Counted from the stretch's first letter, positions 25,777 to 36,016 are shown. The stretch: DNA of 64,000 nt from Hornefia butyriciproducens (GCF_009695915.1 NZ_VUMZ01000006.1:62001-126000); one strand, 5' to 3'. Program-made: numbers and translations. The notes: generated by a model not told the origin, from the letters alone.

Positions 25777-25906
25777 GATTCTTCACTCCATTTCTCTATG
25801 CCTGCAGCATTGCAGATTCCATGTATAATGTTGTGCCTTACTGATTATCCCATGTATAAATGCGTTCCCTGCAAAGCCTTTTCCGATACTGTTTTCTGTG
25901 TTTCCT

Positions 25907-27142
25907 TCAGGGTTCTTCGATTTTCCGGCGGAGCATGTAGCCCTCCTTCACCGGCTGCTCCATCCTCATGCGCAGCATCTGCTGAGGATGAGGCGCGGAT
26001 TCCAGCGGTTCCCCGCTTTTCAGATCGTACATTTCTCCGATTTCCTGACAGAAGAATCCGATGTCCGGGCCGAACACCTCGATGCGCTCTCCCCGGGTCA
26101 TTTTGTTCCTCTGCTCCACGACGGCGAATCCGTCGTCACCCGCCGGTCTGCGCACCACACCCACAAAAGTGTATTCCTTCCGGTAGGCGCTGGTTTCGTA
26201 ATTCTGATCCTCTGCTGCAGCCTCGTGAAAATAGAAGCCTGTCGTGAATTCCCGGTGGCTGACCTTGCAGAGTTCGCGGAACCACTCCTCCCGGAACACA
26301 TAATGCTCCGGATCGCGGTAATATGCATCAATAGCCTGGCGATAGGCATGAACCACCGTCGCCACGTAATACGCACTCTTCATCCGACCCTCGAGCTTGG
26401 CGCTGACGACTCCGCTCTCCGCAAGTTCCGGAATATGACGGATCATGCAGAGATCCTTGGAATTGAGGATATATGTCCCCCGGCTGTCCTCCTCGATCGG
26501 ATAATACTGGCCGGGGCGTTTCTCCTCTGTCAGAGCATAGCGATAACGGCAGGGATGGGCACACAATCCGCGGTTCGCATCTCTCCCCGTCATGAAACTG
26601 CTCAGGAGACAGCGTCCGGAGTAAGAAATGCACATTGCTCCGTGTACAAAGGCCTCCAGTTCCGGTCCATCGGAGCTTTTCTGTGAAATCTCCCGGATTT
26701 CTGCAAGAGAAAGTTCCCTCGCAAGAACCAGCCGTTTCACCCCCATTCTGTGCCAGAAGCCGGCAGCTCTGTAATTTGTCATGTTCGCCTGCGTCGACAG
26801 ATGAAGCTCCGCAGAAGGAAACTCTTCGCGAATGACATCCATGACGCCCGGATCGGAAACCAGGAACGCGTCGATCGGAATTCCGCGCAGTTCTCTGAGA
26901 TACATCTGAAGAGGTCCGATATCCTCGTTATGCGCGTAAATATTCACGGTCAGATAACATCTGCACCCGCGCTGACGGGCATATTCCACACCCTCCCGAA
27001 TCTCCGGAACCGTGAGATTTCCCGCGCCGGCCCGTAGAGAAAACATCTCTCCTCCGAAATAGACAGCGTCTGCGCCGTAGTCTACGGCGGTTTTCAGTTT
27101 TTCCAGATCCCCCGCAGGGGCAAGCAGCTCAATTTTTTTCAT
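25907..27142 (-). CDS. trhP: Peptidase U32 family protein, probable tRNA hydroxylation factor TrhP
   Basis: The 411-residue protein starts MKKIELLAPAGDLEKL and carries the U32 signature EAFVHGAMCISYSGRCLLS with cysteines and the GLCAHPCRYRY block that can bind an iron-sulfur cluster. U32 proteins of the TrhP/YrrN-YrrO type are needed to make 5-hydroxyuridine at tRNA position 34. The next gene upstream is a TrmR-like methyltransferase, which uses that product, so the tRNA role is favoured over collagenase. The ATG overlaps the trmR stop (ATGA). Only one U32 gene is present, whereas Bacillus has two side by side. Confidence 0.82.
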   Translation of the reverse strand: MKKIELLAPAGDLEKLKTAVDYGADAVYFGGEMFSLRAGAGNLTVPEIREGVEYARQRGCRCYLTVNIYAHNEDIGPLQMYLRELRGIPIDAFLVSDPGVMDVIREEFPSAELHLSTQANMTNYRAAGFWHRMGVKRLVLARELSLAEIREISQKSSDGPELEAFVHGAMCISYSGRCLLSSFMTGRDANRGLCAHPCRYRYALTEEKRPGQYYPIEEDSRGTYILNSKDLCMIRHIPELAESGVVSAKLEGRMKSAYYVATVVHAYRQAIDAYYRDPEHYVFREEWFRELCKVSHREFTTGFYFHEAAAEDQNYETSAYRKEYTFVGVVRRPAGDDGFAVVEQRNKMTRGERIEVFGPDIGFFCQEIGEMYDLKSGEPLESAPHPQQMLRMRMEQPVKEGYMLRRKIEEP

Positions 27143-27810
27143 TTCTTCTCATACAAGGTGACCGCCATGCCGTCGCCCACAGTCATCAGCGATGTGGTCA
27201 TGCGGGGATCCCTTGTGATGAAATCCAGATATTCCCGCATTTTTCTCCGATTAGTATTATGTTTCCTGCGGTGCTTTCCGTCCGGCGCAGCCGACTCGAA
27301 TACCGTCAGTCCATGCATCAGAATGTTATCCGAAACGATCACGGCACCGTCTCCGCAGATTTCCAGAGCACTCTCCAGGAACCGTTTGTAATGGCTCTTG
27401 GCAGCATCGATGAACACAAAGTCAATGTCCGCGATTCCCCGATCCCTGAGTTTCTCAATCTGTTCCTGACCGTCACCGAACAACAGATGAACACGGTCTG
27501 ATACACCGGCGCGTTTCACATTCAGACGCGCCGCAGAATACGCCAGTTCATCTTTTTCGATGGTATAGATCTCCGCCTCCGGACAGGACAGGGCAAAGAA
27601 TGCTGCCGAGTAGCCGATCGCCGTTCCTATCTCCAGAACGCGAGCCGGCTTCTTCAGTTTCAGCAGCATCGTCAGTACAGATTCAGTTTCCTTCAGGATA
27701 ATCGGGATTCTGTCCTTTTCTCCCGCTTCCCGGAACGGGACCAGAGCGTCGCTGACCGGTCGGTAATACCGGTTCAGAAACGTCTGGACATCCGCATTTA
27801 TCATCTCCAT
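27139..27810 (-). CDS. trmR: O-methyltransferase, TrmR family (5-hydroxyuridine tRNA methylation)
   Basis: The 223-residue SAM enzyme has the class I motif VLEIGTAIGYSAAFFA, motif IDFVFIDAAKSHYKRF and the IVSDNILMHG strand typical of the catechol O-methyltransferase-like group. In B. subtilis TrmR (YrrM) makes 5-methoxyuridine in tRNA and lies in an operon with mltG-like yrrL and U32 genes; the same order is seen here. The ATG at 27810 overlaps the mltG stop as TGATG. Confidence 0.85.
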   Translation of the reverse strand: MEMINADVQTFLNRYYRPVSDALVPFREAGEKDRIPIILKETESVLTMLLKLKKPARVLEIGTAIGYSAAFFALSCPEAEIYTIEKDELAYSAARLNVKRAGVSDRVHLLFGDGQEQIEKLRDRGIADIDFVFIDAAKSHYKRFLESALEICGDGAVIVSDNILMHGLTVFESAAPDGKHRRKHNTNRRKMREYLDFITRDPRMTTSLMTVGDGMAVTLYEKK

Positions 27811-28901
27811 CAATTATTTTTGCTCTCGGCCTTGTCTCTTGCTTTGTAATACGCTTCCTTGTCCTTCAGGAACTGTTTATATGTCGTCGAAAAGACCATG
27901 GTGTCATCCAGCCTGTCGCTGAGAATGAAGTACATGTACTTGGTCTTCGCGGGATTCAGCGCCGCTTCAATTGACGCTCTGCCCGGATTGCATATGGGCC
28001 CGGGAGGCAGACCGGTGTACTTATACGTATTATATTTGGAGTCCACCTTGGTGTCATCAATAGACAGATCTTTCTTCCGGTCGCTGCTGAGACTCAGGAC
28101 ATACTGGACGGTGGAATCCATCTGAAGTGCCATGCCGTCGTCCAGACGGTTGTAGATGACGCTGGCGACCTTGGCTCTGTCTTCGTCCACCGCCGCCTCC
28201 TTCTCAATGATGGATGCGATGATGATGATCTCATTCTCAGAATAGCCCAGTTTCTTGGCCTTGGCGCGGTCCGCATCGGTGAACACTTTCTGATAGGCGC
28301 TCAACATCGTGCTGATGATAAAATCGCCGTCCGATGTTGCCGGAATCGTATAAGTGCTCGGGAACAGATAGCCCTCCAGATTGTGTTTGCCCTTCTGCGC
28401 CTTTTTCAGGAACGTGTATTCCGTGGAAAATCCGCCGTTTTCCAGAAGAGACACAAACTGGTCTTTATCCACAAGACCGATAGATGCCAGACGGGAGGCA
28501 ATGTCATACTCCGTGTAGCCCTCCGGAATCGTGAAGGTGATGTCGTTCGTCTTTCCGTTCTGCAGAATATGCGAAATCTCCGACGCAGTCATCGACGGGG
28601 ACAGTGCGTAGGTACCGGCCTGATACGTTCCGTCCAGACGTTTATATGCAGTGTACAGCTTAAACGCAGAGCCGGAATTGATGATCTTCTTCTTCTCAAG
28701 AAGCGCGCCGATATCACTGGTGGTTGAACCCTTCTCAATCGCCACTGTGATCATCGTCTTGCTTCCGGAATCTCTGGCGTTTCCTCCGAGACTGTTCGCG
28801 TATATGATCAGTCCGAGAAAGAGGACGATCAGAAGCGCAACGATCAGAAGAATCACCTTTATGACCGTTCCCTTTCCTTTGGCTTTGGTTTTTTTACTCA
28901 T
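27810..28901 (-). CDS. mltG: Endolytic transglycosylase MltG
   Basis: The 363-residue protein has an N-terminal cytoplasmic Lys-rich stretch, one membrane segment (about 15-37), a LysM-like subdomain and the YceG catalytic domain with IIIASIIEKEA holding the catalytic glutamate and the GLPPGPICNPGRASIEAAL motif. It cleaves nascent peptidoglycan strands at the membrane. GGAGG lies 6 bases before the ATG. It leads the trmR-trhP operon. Confidence 0.95.
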   Translation of the reverse strand: MSKKTKAKGKGTVIKVILLIVALLIVLFLGLIIYANSLGGNARDSGSKTMITVAIEKGSTTSDIGALLEKKKIINSGSAFKLYTAYKRLDGTYQAGTYALSPSMTASEISHILQNGKTNDITFTIPEGYTEYDIASRLASIGLVDKDQFVSLLENGGFSTEYTFLKKAQKGKHNLEGYLFPSTYTIPATSDGDFIISTMLSAYQKVFTDADRAKAKKLGYSENEIIIIASIIEKEAAVDEDRAKVASVIYNRLDDGMALQMDSTVQYVLSLSSDRKKDLSIDDTKVDSKYNTYKYTGLPPGPICNPGRASIEAALNPAKTKYMYFILSDRLDDTMVFSTTYKQFLKDKEAYYKARDKAESKNN

Positions 28902-28932
28902 ATATTTCCTCCAGGTTGCGTCAGAAACGAAG

Positions 28933-28957
28933 AAAGGAGCGTATAATACGCCCCTTT
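28933..28957 (-). terminator. Intrinsic terminator after efp
   Basis: On the minus strand AAAGGGGCGTAT pairs with ATACGCTCCTTT around a single base, followed by a T-rich CTTCGTTTCT. It separates efp from mltG. Confidence 0.7.
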
Positions 28958-29020
28958 GAATGTTCGTTCATTGTAAAGTTTACAAGGTTCCGGGGCCCTG
29001 CGCATTCTCATGCCGAGGGT

Positions 29021-29581
29021 TTACTTGGATCTTCCCAGATACTCGCCGGATCTGGTATCGATCTGAATCTTTTCACCTTCCTCGATGAAAATCGGCACCT
29101 GGATCACAGCGCCGGTTTCAACTGTGGCGGCCTTTGTCACGTTCGTCGCGGTGTCGCCCTTGACGCCCGGCTCGGTTTCTGTCACCACGAGATCCACGAA
29201 ATTCGGCGCTTCTACCTGGAACGGGGTTCCGTTGTAGAATTTGATCGTCGCCTCGTCATTCTCTCTCAGGTACTTCATCGCCTCTTCCACATCATCTTTG
29301 CTGATGGGAACCTGGTCATAGGTTTCCTGATCCATGAAATAGTAAAGTTCACCATCGTTGTACAGGTACTGCATCGTCTTGGTGTCGATGTGAGCCTTCG
29401 GGAACTTGTCGCTGGGGTTGAACGCCTCCTCGCGAATCGCTCCCGTCAGGATATTCTTGTACTTGGTGCGGACAAAAGCGGCACCCTTTCCCGGTTTGAC
29501 ATGCTGAAAGTCCAGAACCACATGGGGTTCCCCGTTCATCTCAAACGTAACGCCTTTTCTGAAATCTCCTGCTGTTATCAT
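29021..29581 (-). CDS. efp: Translation elongation factor P
   Basis: The 186-residue three-domain factor relieves ribosome stalling at proline stretches. The N-terminal KOW domain has [14 protein letters not shown] with the loop lysine that is modified in many bacteria; OB domains follow, ending in [11 protein letters not shown]. It has its own promoter at the 3' end of ylbF and its own terminator, so it is a separate transcript. A bacterial epmA/epmB pair is not in view. Confidence 0.97.
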   Translation of the reverse strand: MITAGDFRKGVTFEMNGEPHVVLDFQHVKPGKGAAFVRTKYKNILTGAIREEAFNPSDKFPKAHIDTKTMQYLYNDGELYYFMDQETYDQVPISKDDVEEAMKYLRENDEATIKFYNGTPFQVEAPNFVDLVVTETEPGVKGDTATNVTKAATVETGAVIQVPIFIEEGEKIQIDTRSGEYLGRSK

Positions 29582-29671
29582 TGGTCTTAACTCTCTTTCT
29601 ATCTGTCTTTTTCTTATCTGTTATTTTCCGTGACCCGTTACAAATCTGTCAAACTGTTCACGATATGAACT

Positions 29672-29700
29672 ATTATAGCAGATTTAGAGCGGATTGCCAA
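29672..29700 (-). promoter_or_regulatory. Promoter of efp, overlapping the end of ylbF
   Basis: TTGGCA (29695-29700) and TATAAT (29672-29677) have a 17-base spacer. The -35 box lies in the last codons of ylbF. Confidence 0.75.
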
Positions 29701-30022
29701 TACCCATTGCTTCTCCGAGGATTTTGTAGACGTCGCTCATCATCAGAGAAAACCGCATCTGTGCCTGCAGATAAGCCGCGGCGGCGGGGTCCTTCATGAC
29801 GATCTGATAGAGATCCTGAATCTGCTGCTGCATACCGTCTGCGGCAGTTTCTCCCATCATCTGTCTGGCCTGAAGCTCCATCTGTTTCGCCTCAAAATCA
29901 TGAACCGCATTCGCGATCTCCGGATTCTGGTCGATCCTCTGCTTCAGTGCGTCATACTGTTTGAATTCCTCAGATTCCCGAATGGCCTGTGCCAGCCCGT
30001 GAGCCTGATCATACACGTTCAT
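29684..30022 (-). CDS. YlbF/YmcA family regulator
   Basis: The 112-residue all-helical protein begins MNVYDQAHGLAQAIRESEEF, typical of the YlbF/YmcA family, which in Bacillus forms a complex that adjusts RNase Y activity and RNA maturation. Lying directly after a ribonuclease J gene is consistent with an RNA-processing link. The start at 30022 follows GAGAGGTGAT; an upstream ATG at 30055 lacks family similarity. The C-terminus is rich in Met/Gln. Confidence 0.85.
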   Translation of the reverse strand: MNVYDQAHGLAQAIRESEEFKQYDALKQRIDQNPEIANAVHDFEAKQMELQARQMMGETAADGMQQQIQDLYQIVMKDPAAAAYLQAQMRFSLMMSDVYKILGEAMGIGNPL

Positions 30023-30094
30023 ACTGTTATCACCTCTCGATTTATTTTCATGCACCCGTTAAAATCTGCGGGAGCATAACGGGCAGCAGCGGGT

Positions 30095-32017
30095 TCATAT
30101 ATCCAGGAAAATCGGCATGATGATCGGACTGCGGCGCGTGCTCTTGAACACGAACTTACGCATGTCGTCCCGAACGCCGTTCTTAATGGTATTCCAGTCC
30201 TTGAACCCGCCCCGGATATTCGCTTCTATGGATTCCAGAGCTTTTTTGCGGGCCGCCTCGATCAGTTCCTCATGTTCTTTGACGTAGACAAAACCTCTCG
30301 AGACGATTTCCGGACCGGACACCACGACTCCGTTGGCCCTGTCGATGGCGGCGACAATGATGATCAGTCCCGATTCCGACAGCATCTTCCGGTCTCTCAG
30401 TACGACGTTTCCAACATCTCCGACACCAAGTCCGTCTACCAGAATATCGTCGGCACTGACCACGTTTTTGAACTGAATCGCTTTTCTCTTGTCCACAGTC
30501 AGCTGATCGCCGTTGCTCAGAATGAAGATATTATCCTTCTTCATTCCCAGTTCCTCCGCCAGTTTCGCATGACGCACCAGATGACGGTGCTCCCCGTGAA
30601 CCGGCATGAAGAACTTCGGTCGTATAAGGGAGTGAATCAGTTTCAGATCCTCCTGACAGGCATGCCCGGAAACATGAATGTCCGCAACTTCATTGTAAAT
30701 GACCTCGACTTCCTTTTCGGAAAGCTTGTTGACGACATTTGACACCTCTTTTTCGTTTCCGGGTACCGGAGTCGACGAAAGGATGACCATGTCGCCCTTC
30801 TTGAGTTTCACATTGCGGTGCTCGTCGTCAGCCATTCTTGCCAATGCAGACATTGGCTCGCCCTGGCTTCCCGTCGTAATGATGACGAGCTCACTGTCCG
30901 GAATATTTCTGGTCTTGTTCAGTTCTACATAGGATCCTGCCGGGAATTTCAGATATCCCAGTTCTACCGCCAGTTTTACCACGTTCTCCATGCTTCTTCC
31001 GGAAACTGCAAACTTTCTTCCGTACCGTACAGCCAGTTCGATAATTTTCTGAACCCGATGTACATTAGAAGAGAAGGTGGCAATGATGATCCGGTTTTTC
31101 GCTTCCCGGAAAATACCGTCCAGAGTCTGCCCGACCACCTGCTCAGACGGCGTGAATCCCGGCCGCATCACGTTGGTGCTGTCTGCCATCATCAGATCGA
31201 TTCCCTTGCGGCCCAGCTCCGCCAGTTTGGCGAAATCGATGGGTTCTCCGTCGATGGGCGTGTAATCGATTTTGAAATCGCCGGTATGGAAGATCCGCGC
31301 CGCCGGCGTTTCAATGCAGAGGCAGATAGAGTCAGCGATGGAATGGGTCGTGCGGATCGCTTCAACCTTGAAATCGCCCAGTCTGAACTTATCTCCTGCA
31401 TTGATGGGTCTCAGATCTCCCTTTATTCCGTGCTCGTCCAGCTTGTTGCGGATCAACCCGAGCGGAAGCCGGGTTCCGTAGATCGGCACATTGATTTTCT
31501 TCAGAAGGTAGGGGATTCCCCCGATATGATCCTCGTGTCCGTGAGTGATCACAACGCCCCGGATCTTTTTCGCATTGTTGATCAGATAGGTGAAATCCGG
31601 AATGACCACATCGATGCCGAACATCTCGTCCTCAGGGAAGGACATTCCGCAGTCGATGACCATAATCTGATCTTTGTACTCCAGAACCGTCATATTCTTT
31701 CCGATCTCGTTCAGACCTCCGATCGGGAAGATCTTCATGTTTTCCGCCTTTTTCCTTGGCGTCGCCGCCTTCTTCGGCTTTGCTTTTGCGGAAGTCTGCT
31801 CCGCGGTCCGGTTTTTCTTCTGTGTCTTCTGTTTCTCCTTCAGTCCCAGCTGCTTTCCCAGCTCTCTGGTCTCCGCAAATACCGGAGCCGCTGATCTGGT
31901 ACGGCCGGACTGTCTGCTTTTTTCCGTCCTTTTTCTGCTGCCTCCGCCTGCTGCGGCGCCGCTCTTTCTCTTCTGCGGCGCCGGGCGTGACGGTTTCTTG
32001 CTGTTATAGTCTCTCAT
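30095..32017 (-). CDS. rnj: Ribonuclease J with basic N-terminal extension
   Basis: The 640-residue protein has a metallo-beta-lactamase core with HGHEDHIGG, a beta-CASP insertion and a C-terminal domain typical of RNase J (endo/5'-3' exoribonuclease). The first about 95 residues are an Arg/Lys/Ala/Ser-rich disordered extension before the usual start near KIFPIGGLNEIGKN. Such a tail could bind RNA or ribosomes. The start at 32017 has AAGGGGAAGC upstream; an ATG ten codons earlier (32047) is possible but overlaps leuS. Confidence 0.95.
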   Translation of the reverse strand: MRDYNSKKPSRPAPQKRKSGAAAGGGSRKRTEKSRQSGRTRSAAPVFAETRELGKQLGLKEKQKTQKKNRTAEQTSAKAKPKKAATPRKKAENMKIFPIGGLNEIGKNMTVLEYKDQIMVIDCGMSFPEDEMFGIDVVIPDFTYLINNAKKIRGVVITHGHEDHIGGIPYLLKKINVPIYGTRLPLGLIRNKLDEHGIKGDLRPINAGDKFRLGDFKVEAIRTTHSIADSICLCIETPAARIFHTGDFKIDYTPIDGEPIDFAKLAELGRKGIDLMMADSTNVMRPGFTPSEQVVGQTLDGIFREAKNRIIIATFSSNVHRVQKIIELAVRYGRKFAVSGRSMENVVKLAVELGYLKFPAGSYVELNKTRNIPDSELVIITTGSQGEPMSALARMADDEHRNVKLKKGDMVILSSTPVPGNEKEVSNVVNKLSEKEVEVIYNEVADIHVSGHACQEDLKLIHSLIRPKFFMPVHGEHRHLVRHAKLAEELGMKKDNIFILSNGDQLTVDKRKAIQFKNVVSADDILVDGLGVGDVGNVVLRDRKMLSESGLIIIVAAIDRANGVVVSGPEIVSRGFVYVKEHEELIEAARKKALESIEANIRGGFKDWNTIKNGVRDDMRKFVFKSTRRSPIIMPIFLDI

Positions 32018-32033
32018 TCGATTGCTTCCCCTT

Positions 32034-34505
32034 TTACCTGACGACAAAGTTTACAAGCTTGTCAGGAACCGCAATCGTCTTTACCACATTTTTGCCTTCG
32101 ATCAGCGCCTGCACCTTCTCGTTCGCTCTGACCTGTTCCTCCAGGGCAGCACGGTCAAGTCCGCTGGCGATCTGCATCTTCTCCTTCAGCTTCCCGTTGA
32201 TCTGCACGATGATCTCAATGGTATCCTGTTCCAGCGCAGATTCATCGTAGGCGGGCCAGCCGACCTCGGTCAGCGACTCTGTATGTCCCAGGGCACTCCA
32301 CATTTCCTCACAGATATGAGGTGTGAAGGGCGAAAGGATTACGACCAGCCTGGTGACGGCCGCGCAGAACAGCGGTTCGTTGATCTCCGCGTGCTGCTTA
32401 TACCGGTAAAGCTCATTCACAAGCTCCATGATTGAGCTGATCGCTGTATTGAAACTGAAGCGTCCGCTCACATCATCCGTAATTTTCTTTATCGTCGTAT
32501 TCAACATATAGTTCAGTTTTTTATCATCCTCTGTCACGACACTGAAGTCGGTTTCCTTCACGTCATAATTTGTGACAAAGTCATAGACCAGCCTCCATAC
32601 ACGGTTGAGGAAGCGGTAGCTTCCCTCGACGCCGGTGTCGGACCAGTCGAGTTCCTTTTCCGGCGGCGCCGCGAAAAGGATAAACAGGCGCGCTGTATCA
32701 GCGCCGTAGCGGTCAATAATCTCCTCGGGGCTGACGACATTGCCCAGAGATTTACTCATCTTCTTGCCATCCTTGTTGACCATGCCCTGCGTCAGGAGAT
32801 TTTCAAAGGGTTCCTGATCCTTCACAAGGCCCAGATCATAAAGAGCCATCTGGAAGAACCGGGCATACATCAGATGCAGAATAGCGTGCTCCACTCCGCC
32901 GATGTACTGGTCTACATTCATCCAGTAATCCGTCTTCTCCCGGCTGAACGCCTGCTTCTCGTTCCCTGGATCGCAATAACGCAGGAAATACCAGGAGGAG
33001 TCGAGGAAGGTGTCCATCGTGTCCATCTCTCTTCTGGCCTTTTTTCCGCAGCGCGGGCAGCTGCACTCTCCGAAGGTCCTGGATGTCGTCAGCGGAGATT
33101 CTCCTTTTCCGGTGAATTTCACGTCGGTGGGCAGCAGAACCGGCAGATTTTCTTCCTTTTCCGGAACCCATCCGCAGTCGTCGCAGTAGATCATCGGAAT
33201 CGGGGTTCCCCAGTAGCGCTGTCTGGAAATGAGCCAGTCCCTAAGCTTGTAGTTAACAGTCTTTTCCCCGACACCGTTTTCATTGAGCCAGTCGATCATC
33301 GCCGGTATCGCCTTCCGGTTGTTCATGCCGTCAAACTGTCCGGAATTGATCATAGTACCCTCGGCAGCAAAGGCCTCCTTCAGATCGTTTACATCGATGT
33401 CCGGATTTCCCGGGTCGACGACCGGAATGATTTCCAGATCGAACGCTCTGGCGAAGTCAAAGTCTCTCTGGTCGTGCGCAGGGACCGCCATGATGGCTCC
33501 TGTTCCGTATCCCATCAGAACATAGTCGGAAATGAAGATCGGAACCTTCTTCCCGTTCACCGGATTGACAGCGTATCTGCCGATGAACACTCCCGTCTTT
33601 TCCTTTGTCGTCGAAGTTCTCTCAATCTCGTTCATATGCTGGACTTTGTCCAGATACTCGTCCACCGGCTCCTGGTACTGCGTTCCGTCCACCAGTTCCT
33701 TTACAAAGGGATGCTCCGGCGCCATAACCATGTATGTACAGCCGAACAGAGTGTCGGCGCGGGTGGTGAAAACCTTCAGTACCCGATCGGTTCCGTCGAT
33801 TTTGAAATCGATGTTTGCGCCGACGGATTTTCCGATCCAGTTTTCCTGCATGACCTTTACTTTGTTCGGCCACCCCGGAAGATGATCCAGATCCTCCAGC
33901 AGACGATCCGCATAATCAGTGATCTTGAAATACCACTGGGACAGATTTTTCTTGCCGACCGGGGTTTTGCAGCGCTCACAGCAGCCGTCCACAACCTGCT
34001 CGTTAGCCAGCACTGTCTGGCAGCTTGGGCACCAGTTTACCGGGTTTTCCTTCTTGTAAGCGAGTCCCTTGTTGAAGAACTGAATAAAGATCCATTGCAT
34101 CCAGCGGTAGTAATCCGGATTGCAGGTCTGCACCTCCCGGTCCCAGTCATAGGAAAGTCCCAGCTGTCTCAGCTGGTCTTCCATCTCGTGAATATTATCC
34201 CAGGTCCACTTGTCCGGTGCGATTCCATGCTTGATTGCGGCGTTTTCCGCCGGCAGTCCGAAGGAATCGAAGCCCATCGGATGGAGCACGTTATAGCCCT
34301 GCATTTTCTTGAAACGAGCCACCACGTCGCCGATTGAATAATTTCTGACATGTCCCATATGGAGTTTACCCGACGGATAAGGGAACATCTCCAGAACATA
34401 ATATTTTTCTTTCGACGGATCCTCCTCTGTATGGAAGCAGTCATGCTCCTGCCAGTATTTCTGCCACTTTTTTTCTACCTGTTTAAAATTATACTTCTCG
34501 TCCAT
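32034..34505 (-). CDS. leuS: Leucyl-tRNA synthetase
   Basis: The 823-residue class Ia synthetase has the HIGH-type motif [17 protein letters not shown] near residues 42-58, a zinc-like CPSC...CERC insertion, the CP1 editing domain ([30 protein letters not shown]) and [10 protein letters not shown]. Length is normal. Two tRNA-Leu genes lie about 12 kb away in the same window. It follows rsfS by 14 bases. Confidence 0.98.
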   Translation of the reverse strand: MDEKYNFKQVEKKWQKYWQEHDCFHTEEDPSKEKYYVLEMFPYPSGKLHMGHVRNYSIGDVVARFKKMQGYNVLHPMGFDSFGLPAENAAIKHGIAPDKWTWDNIHEMEDQLRQLGLSYDWDREVQTCNPDYYRWMQWIFIQFFNKGLAYKKENPVNWCPSCQTVLANEQVVDGCCERCKTPVGKKNLSQWYFKITDYADRLLEDLDHLPGWPNKVKVMQENWIGKSVGANIDFKIDGTDRVLKVFTTRADTLFGCTYMVMAPEHPFVKELVDGTQYQEPVDEYLDKVQHMNEIERTSTTKEKTGVFIGRYAVNPVNGKKVPIFISDYVLMGYGTGAIMAVPAHDQRDFDFARAFDLEIIPVVDPGNPDIDVNDLKEAFAAEGTMINSGQFDGMNNRKAIPAMIDWLNENGVGEKTVNYKLRDWLISRQRYWGTPIPMIYCDDCGWVPEKEENLPVLLPTDVKFTGKGESPLTTSRTFGECSCPRCGKKARREMDTMDTFLDSSWYFLRYCDPGNEKQAFSREKTDYWMNVDQYIGGVEHAILHLMYARFFQMALYDLGLVKDQEPFENLLTQGMVNKDGKKMSKSLGNVVSPEEIIDRYGADTARLFILFAAPPEKELDWSDTGVEGSYRFLNRVWRLVYDFVTNYDVKETDFSVVTEDDKKLNYMLNTTIKKITDDVSGRFSFNTAISSIMELVNELYRYKQHAEINEPLFCAAVTRLVVILSPFTPHICEEMWSALGHTESLTEVGWPAYDESALEQDTIEIIVQINGKLKEKMQIASGLDRAALEEQVRANEKVQALIEGKNVVKTIAVPDKLVNFVVR

Positions 34506-34519
34506 TATTGTAACTCCTG

Positions 34520-34867
34520 TTATTGATCTTTTATCTCCACAAAACTGCAGTCACCCCATACCTGCTCCAGGTTGTACCGTTCTCTGAGCTCCGGATTGAA
34601 AATATTCACGATCACGTCGCCGTAATCCATCAGCACCCATCCGGTGTTGTTCTTGCCCGCGATACTTCTGGGAGTGACGCCCAGCTCCTCGAAGTGGTCC
34701 TCCACCGCGTCGGAGAGAGCCGCTACCTGGCGGTCCGAACCTCCGCTCGCCACAATCAGATAATCTGCAAACGATGATTTGCCGGCGATATCGATGACCT
34801 TGATGCCGATTCCCTTCTTCTGATTCAGCACCTCTGCTGCCTGCATTGCAAATTCTTTATTCTCCAT
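34520..34867 (-). CDS. rsfS: Ribosome silencing factor RsfS
   Basis: The 115-residue protein contains the family pattern [21 protein letters not shown] and the [15 protein letters not shown] block. RsfS binds uL14 and blocks subunit joining in starved cells. It overlaps yqeK by 11 bases with GGAGAATAAG as ribosome site, in the usual nadD-yqeK-rsfS order. Confidence 0.96.
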   Translation of the reverse strand: MENKEFAMQAAEVLNQKKGIGIKVIDIAGKSSFADYLIVASGGSDRQVAALSDAVEDHFEELGVTPRSIAGKNNTGWVLMDYGDVIVNIFNPELRERYNLEQVWGDCSFVEIKDQ

Positions 34868-35435
34868 TCTTATTCTCCATTAACCTTCTGAAATACGCTT
34901 CTGCTTCCGCTGTATCCTCATCCAGAGGAATTCCCCGGCTCTTCACATATTCCGACGTTCTGGACAGTGCCGTCAGACACCCCTCGTCCAGATCCCTCCA
35001 GGTCGCTTTCCGGAGTTCCTCCACGCCCGGATAATCCCGGGAGGGCTCGATGGCGTCCGCAATGAACACCACCTTCTCCAGCTGAGACATTCCCGGACGA
35101 CCTGTCGTATGATACCTTACGGCGTTGATGATATCCGGGTCCGTGATCCCGTAGTCCCGACGCATGATCTCCGCGGCAATCTTTCCGTGTGCAAGATTCG
35201 GGTTGTCTCTGTACCGACCGGGGTCCAGCCCCAGCTCGTCCACATATCGGTTCAAGGTATCCCGATCCACGCCGCGAAACATGTCGTGAAACAGCGCAGC
35301 CGTCTCTGCCTTCTCCGGATCGGCCCCGTACCGACGGGCCAGCTCTATCGCCGTCGTCCGGACACCTTCCGTGTGAATCCGGCGTTTTTCACTGAGATGA
35401 TCTCTGATGTAATTACTGATAGAGTCTGTGTTCAT
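34857..35435 (-). CDS. yqeK: YqeK-type HD-domain diadenosine tetraphosphatase
   Basis: The 192-residue protein has the HD motif AALFHDMFRG, an upstream RRIHTEGV histidine and NAVRYHTTGRPGMSQLEKVVFIADAIEPSR, matching the YqeK family that hydrolyses Ap4A symmetrically. It overlaps nadD by 23 bases and rsfS by 11 bases. Confidence 0.94.
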   Translation of the reverse strand: MNTDSISNYIRDHLSEKRRIHTEGVRTTAIELARRYGADPEKAETAALFHDMFRGVDRDTLNRYVDELGLDPGRYRDNPNLAHGKIAAEIMRRDYGITDPDIINAVRYHTTGRPGMSQLEKVVFIADAIEPSRDYPGVEELRKATWRDLDEGCLTALSRTSEYVKSRGIPLDEDTAEAEAYFRRLMENKNGE

Positions 35436-36015
35436 TGATATAGTCTGCCACCGGTCCCGGAACCAGGGAATCGATGGGTTTTCCCTCTCTGATGTTTTTT
35501 TTGATCTCTGTGGAGGAGATGTTCTTCAGTCTGTTGTGCAGTGTCCTGATTTCCGTCCCGTAAAGTTCCCGGTAGCGCTGAATATGTGCTTCGGTATCAG
35601 TCCGGTCGAATCCCGGCCGGGGGGCGAGCACAAAGGAAAATCCGCGAAGCAGTTCCCTGCCTTTGTACCAGCGCTCCAGACTCAGCAGAGAGTCTGATCC
35701 GACGATGAACCATAGCCTGTCGCCGGGACACTGCTTCTGCATCTCCGTCAGAGTGTCAAAGGTATACGACACTCTCGTGCTGTCAATCTCCAGCCTGGAG
35801 ACTGTCACGGAAGGATATTCCGCTGCGACACATTCCAGCATGGCGAGACGGTCTTCCCTGTCTGCGATCTCTCTGCCGATTTTAAACGGACTGACCCGTG
35901 CGGGCAGAAGAATGACCCGGTCAAAAAGCCGTTCCTCTGCGGCCGCTTCCATAATGGATAGATGCCCGAGATGGAAAGGATCAAACGTTCCTCCGAGAAT
36001 TCCGATATTCTTCAT
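35413..36015 (-). CDS. nadD: Nicotinate-nucleotide adenylyltransferase
   Basis: The 200-residue enzyme adenylates nicotinate mononucleotide for NAD synthesis. The nucleotidyltransferase motif GGTFDPFHLGHL is at the N-terminus and the ISSTEIKKNIREG (seen SSTEIKKNI) motif at the C-terminus. The start at 36015 follows the aspS stop by one base (TGACATG); the longer frame lies within aspS. Confidence 0.96.
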   Translation of the reverse strand: MKNIGILGGTFDPFHLGHLSIMEAAAEERLFDRVILLPARVSPFKIGREIADREDRLAMLECVAAEYPSVTVSRLEIDSTRVSYTFDTLTEMQKQCPGDRLWFIVGSDSLLSLERWYKGRELLRGFSFVLAPRPGFDRTDTEAHIQRYRELYGTEIRTLHNRLKNISSTEIKKNIREGKPIDSLVPGPVADYINEHRLYQ

Positions 36016-36016
36016 G

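Noticed and set aside
25777-25906. Promoter for the CNNM-Asp23-nusB operon
   Set aside because: TATACA and GATAAT hexamers are present but without a -35 box at 16-18 bases, so I do not list one.
28902-29020. Promoter for mltG in the efp-mltG gap
   Set aside because: Candidate boxes (for example TTGTAA or TTTACA with TATTAT) have wrong spacing, and the AT-rich part is explained by the efp terminator.
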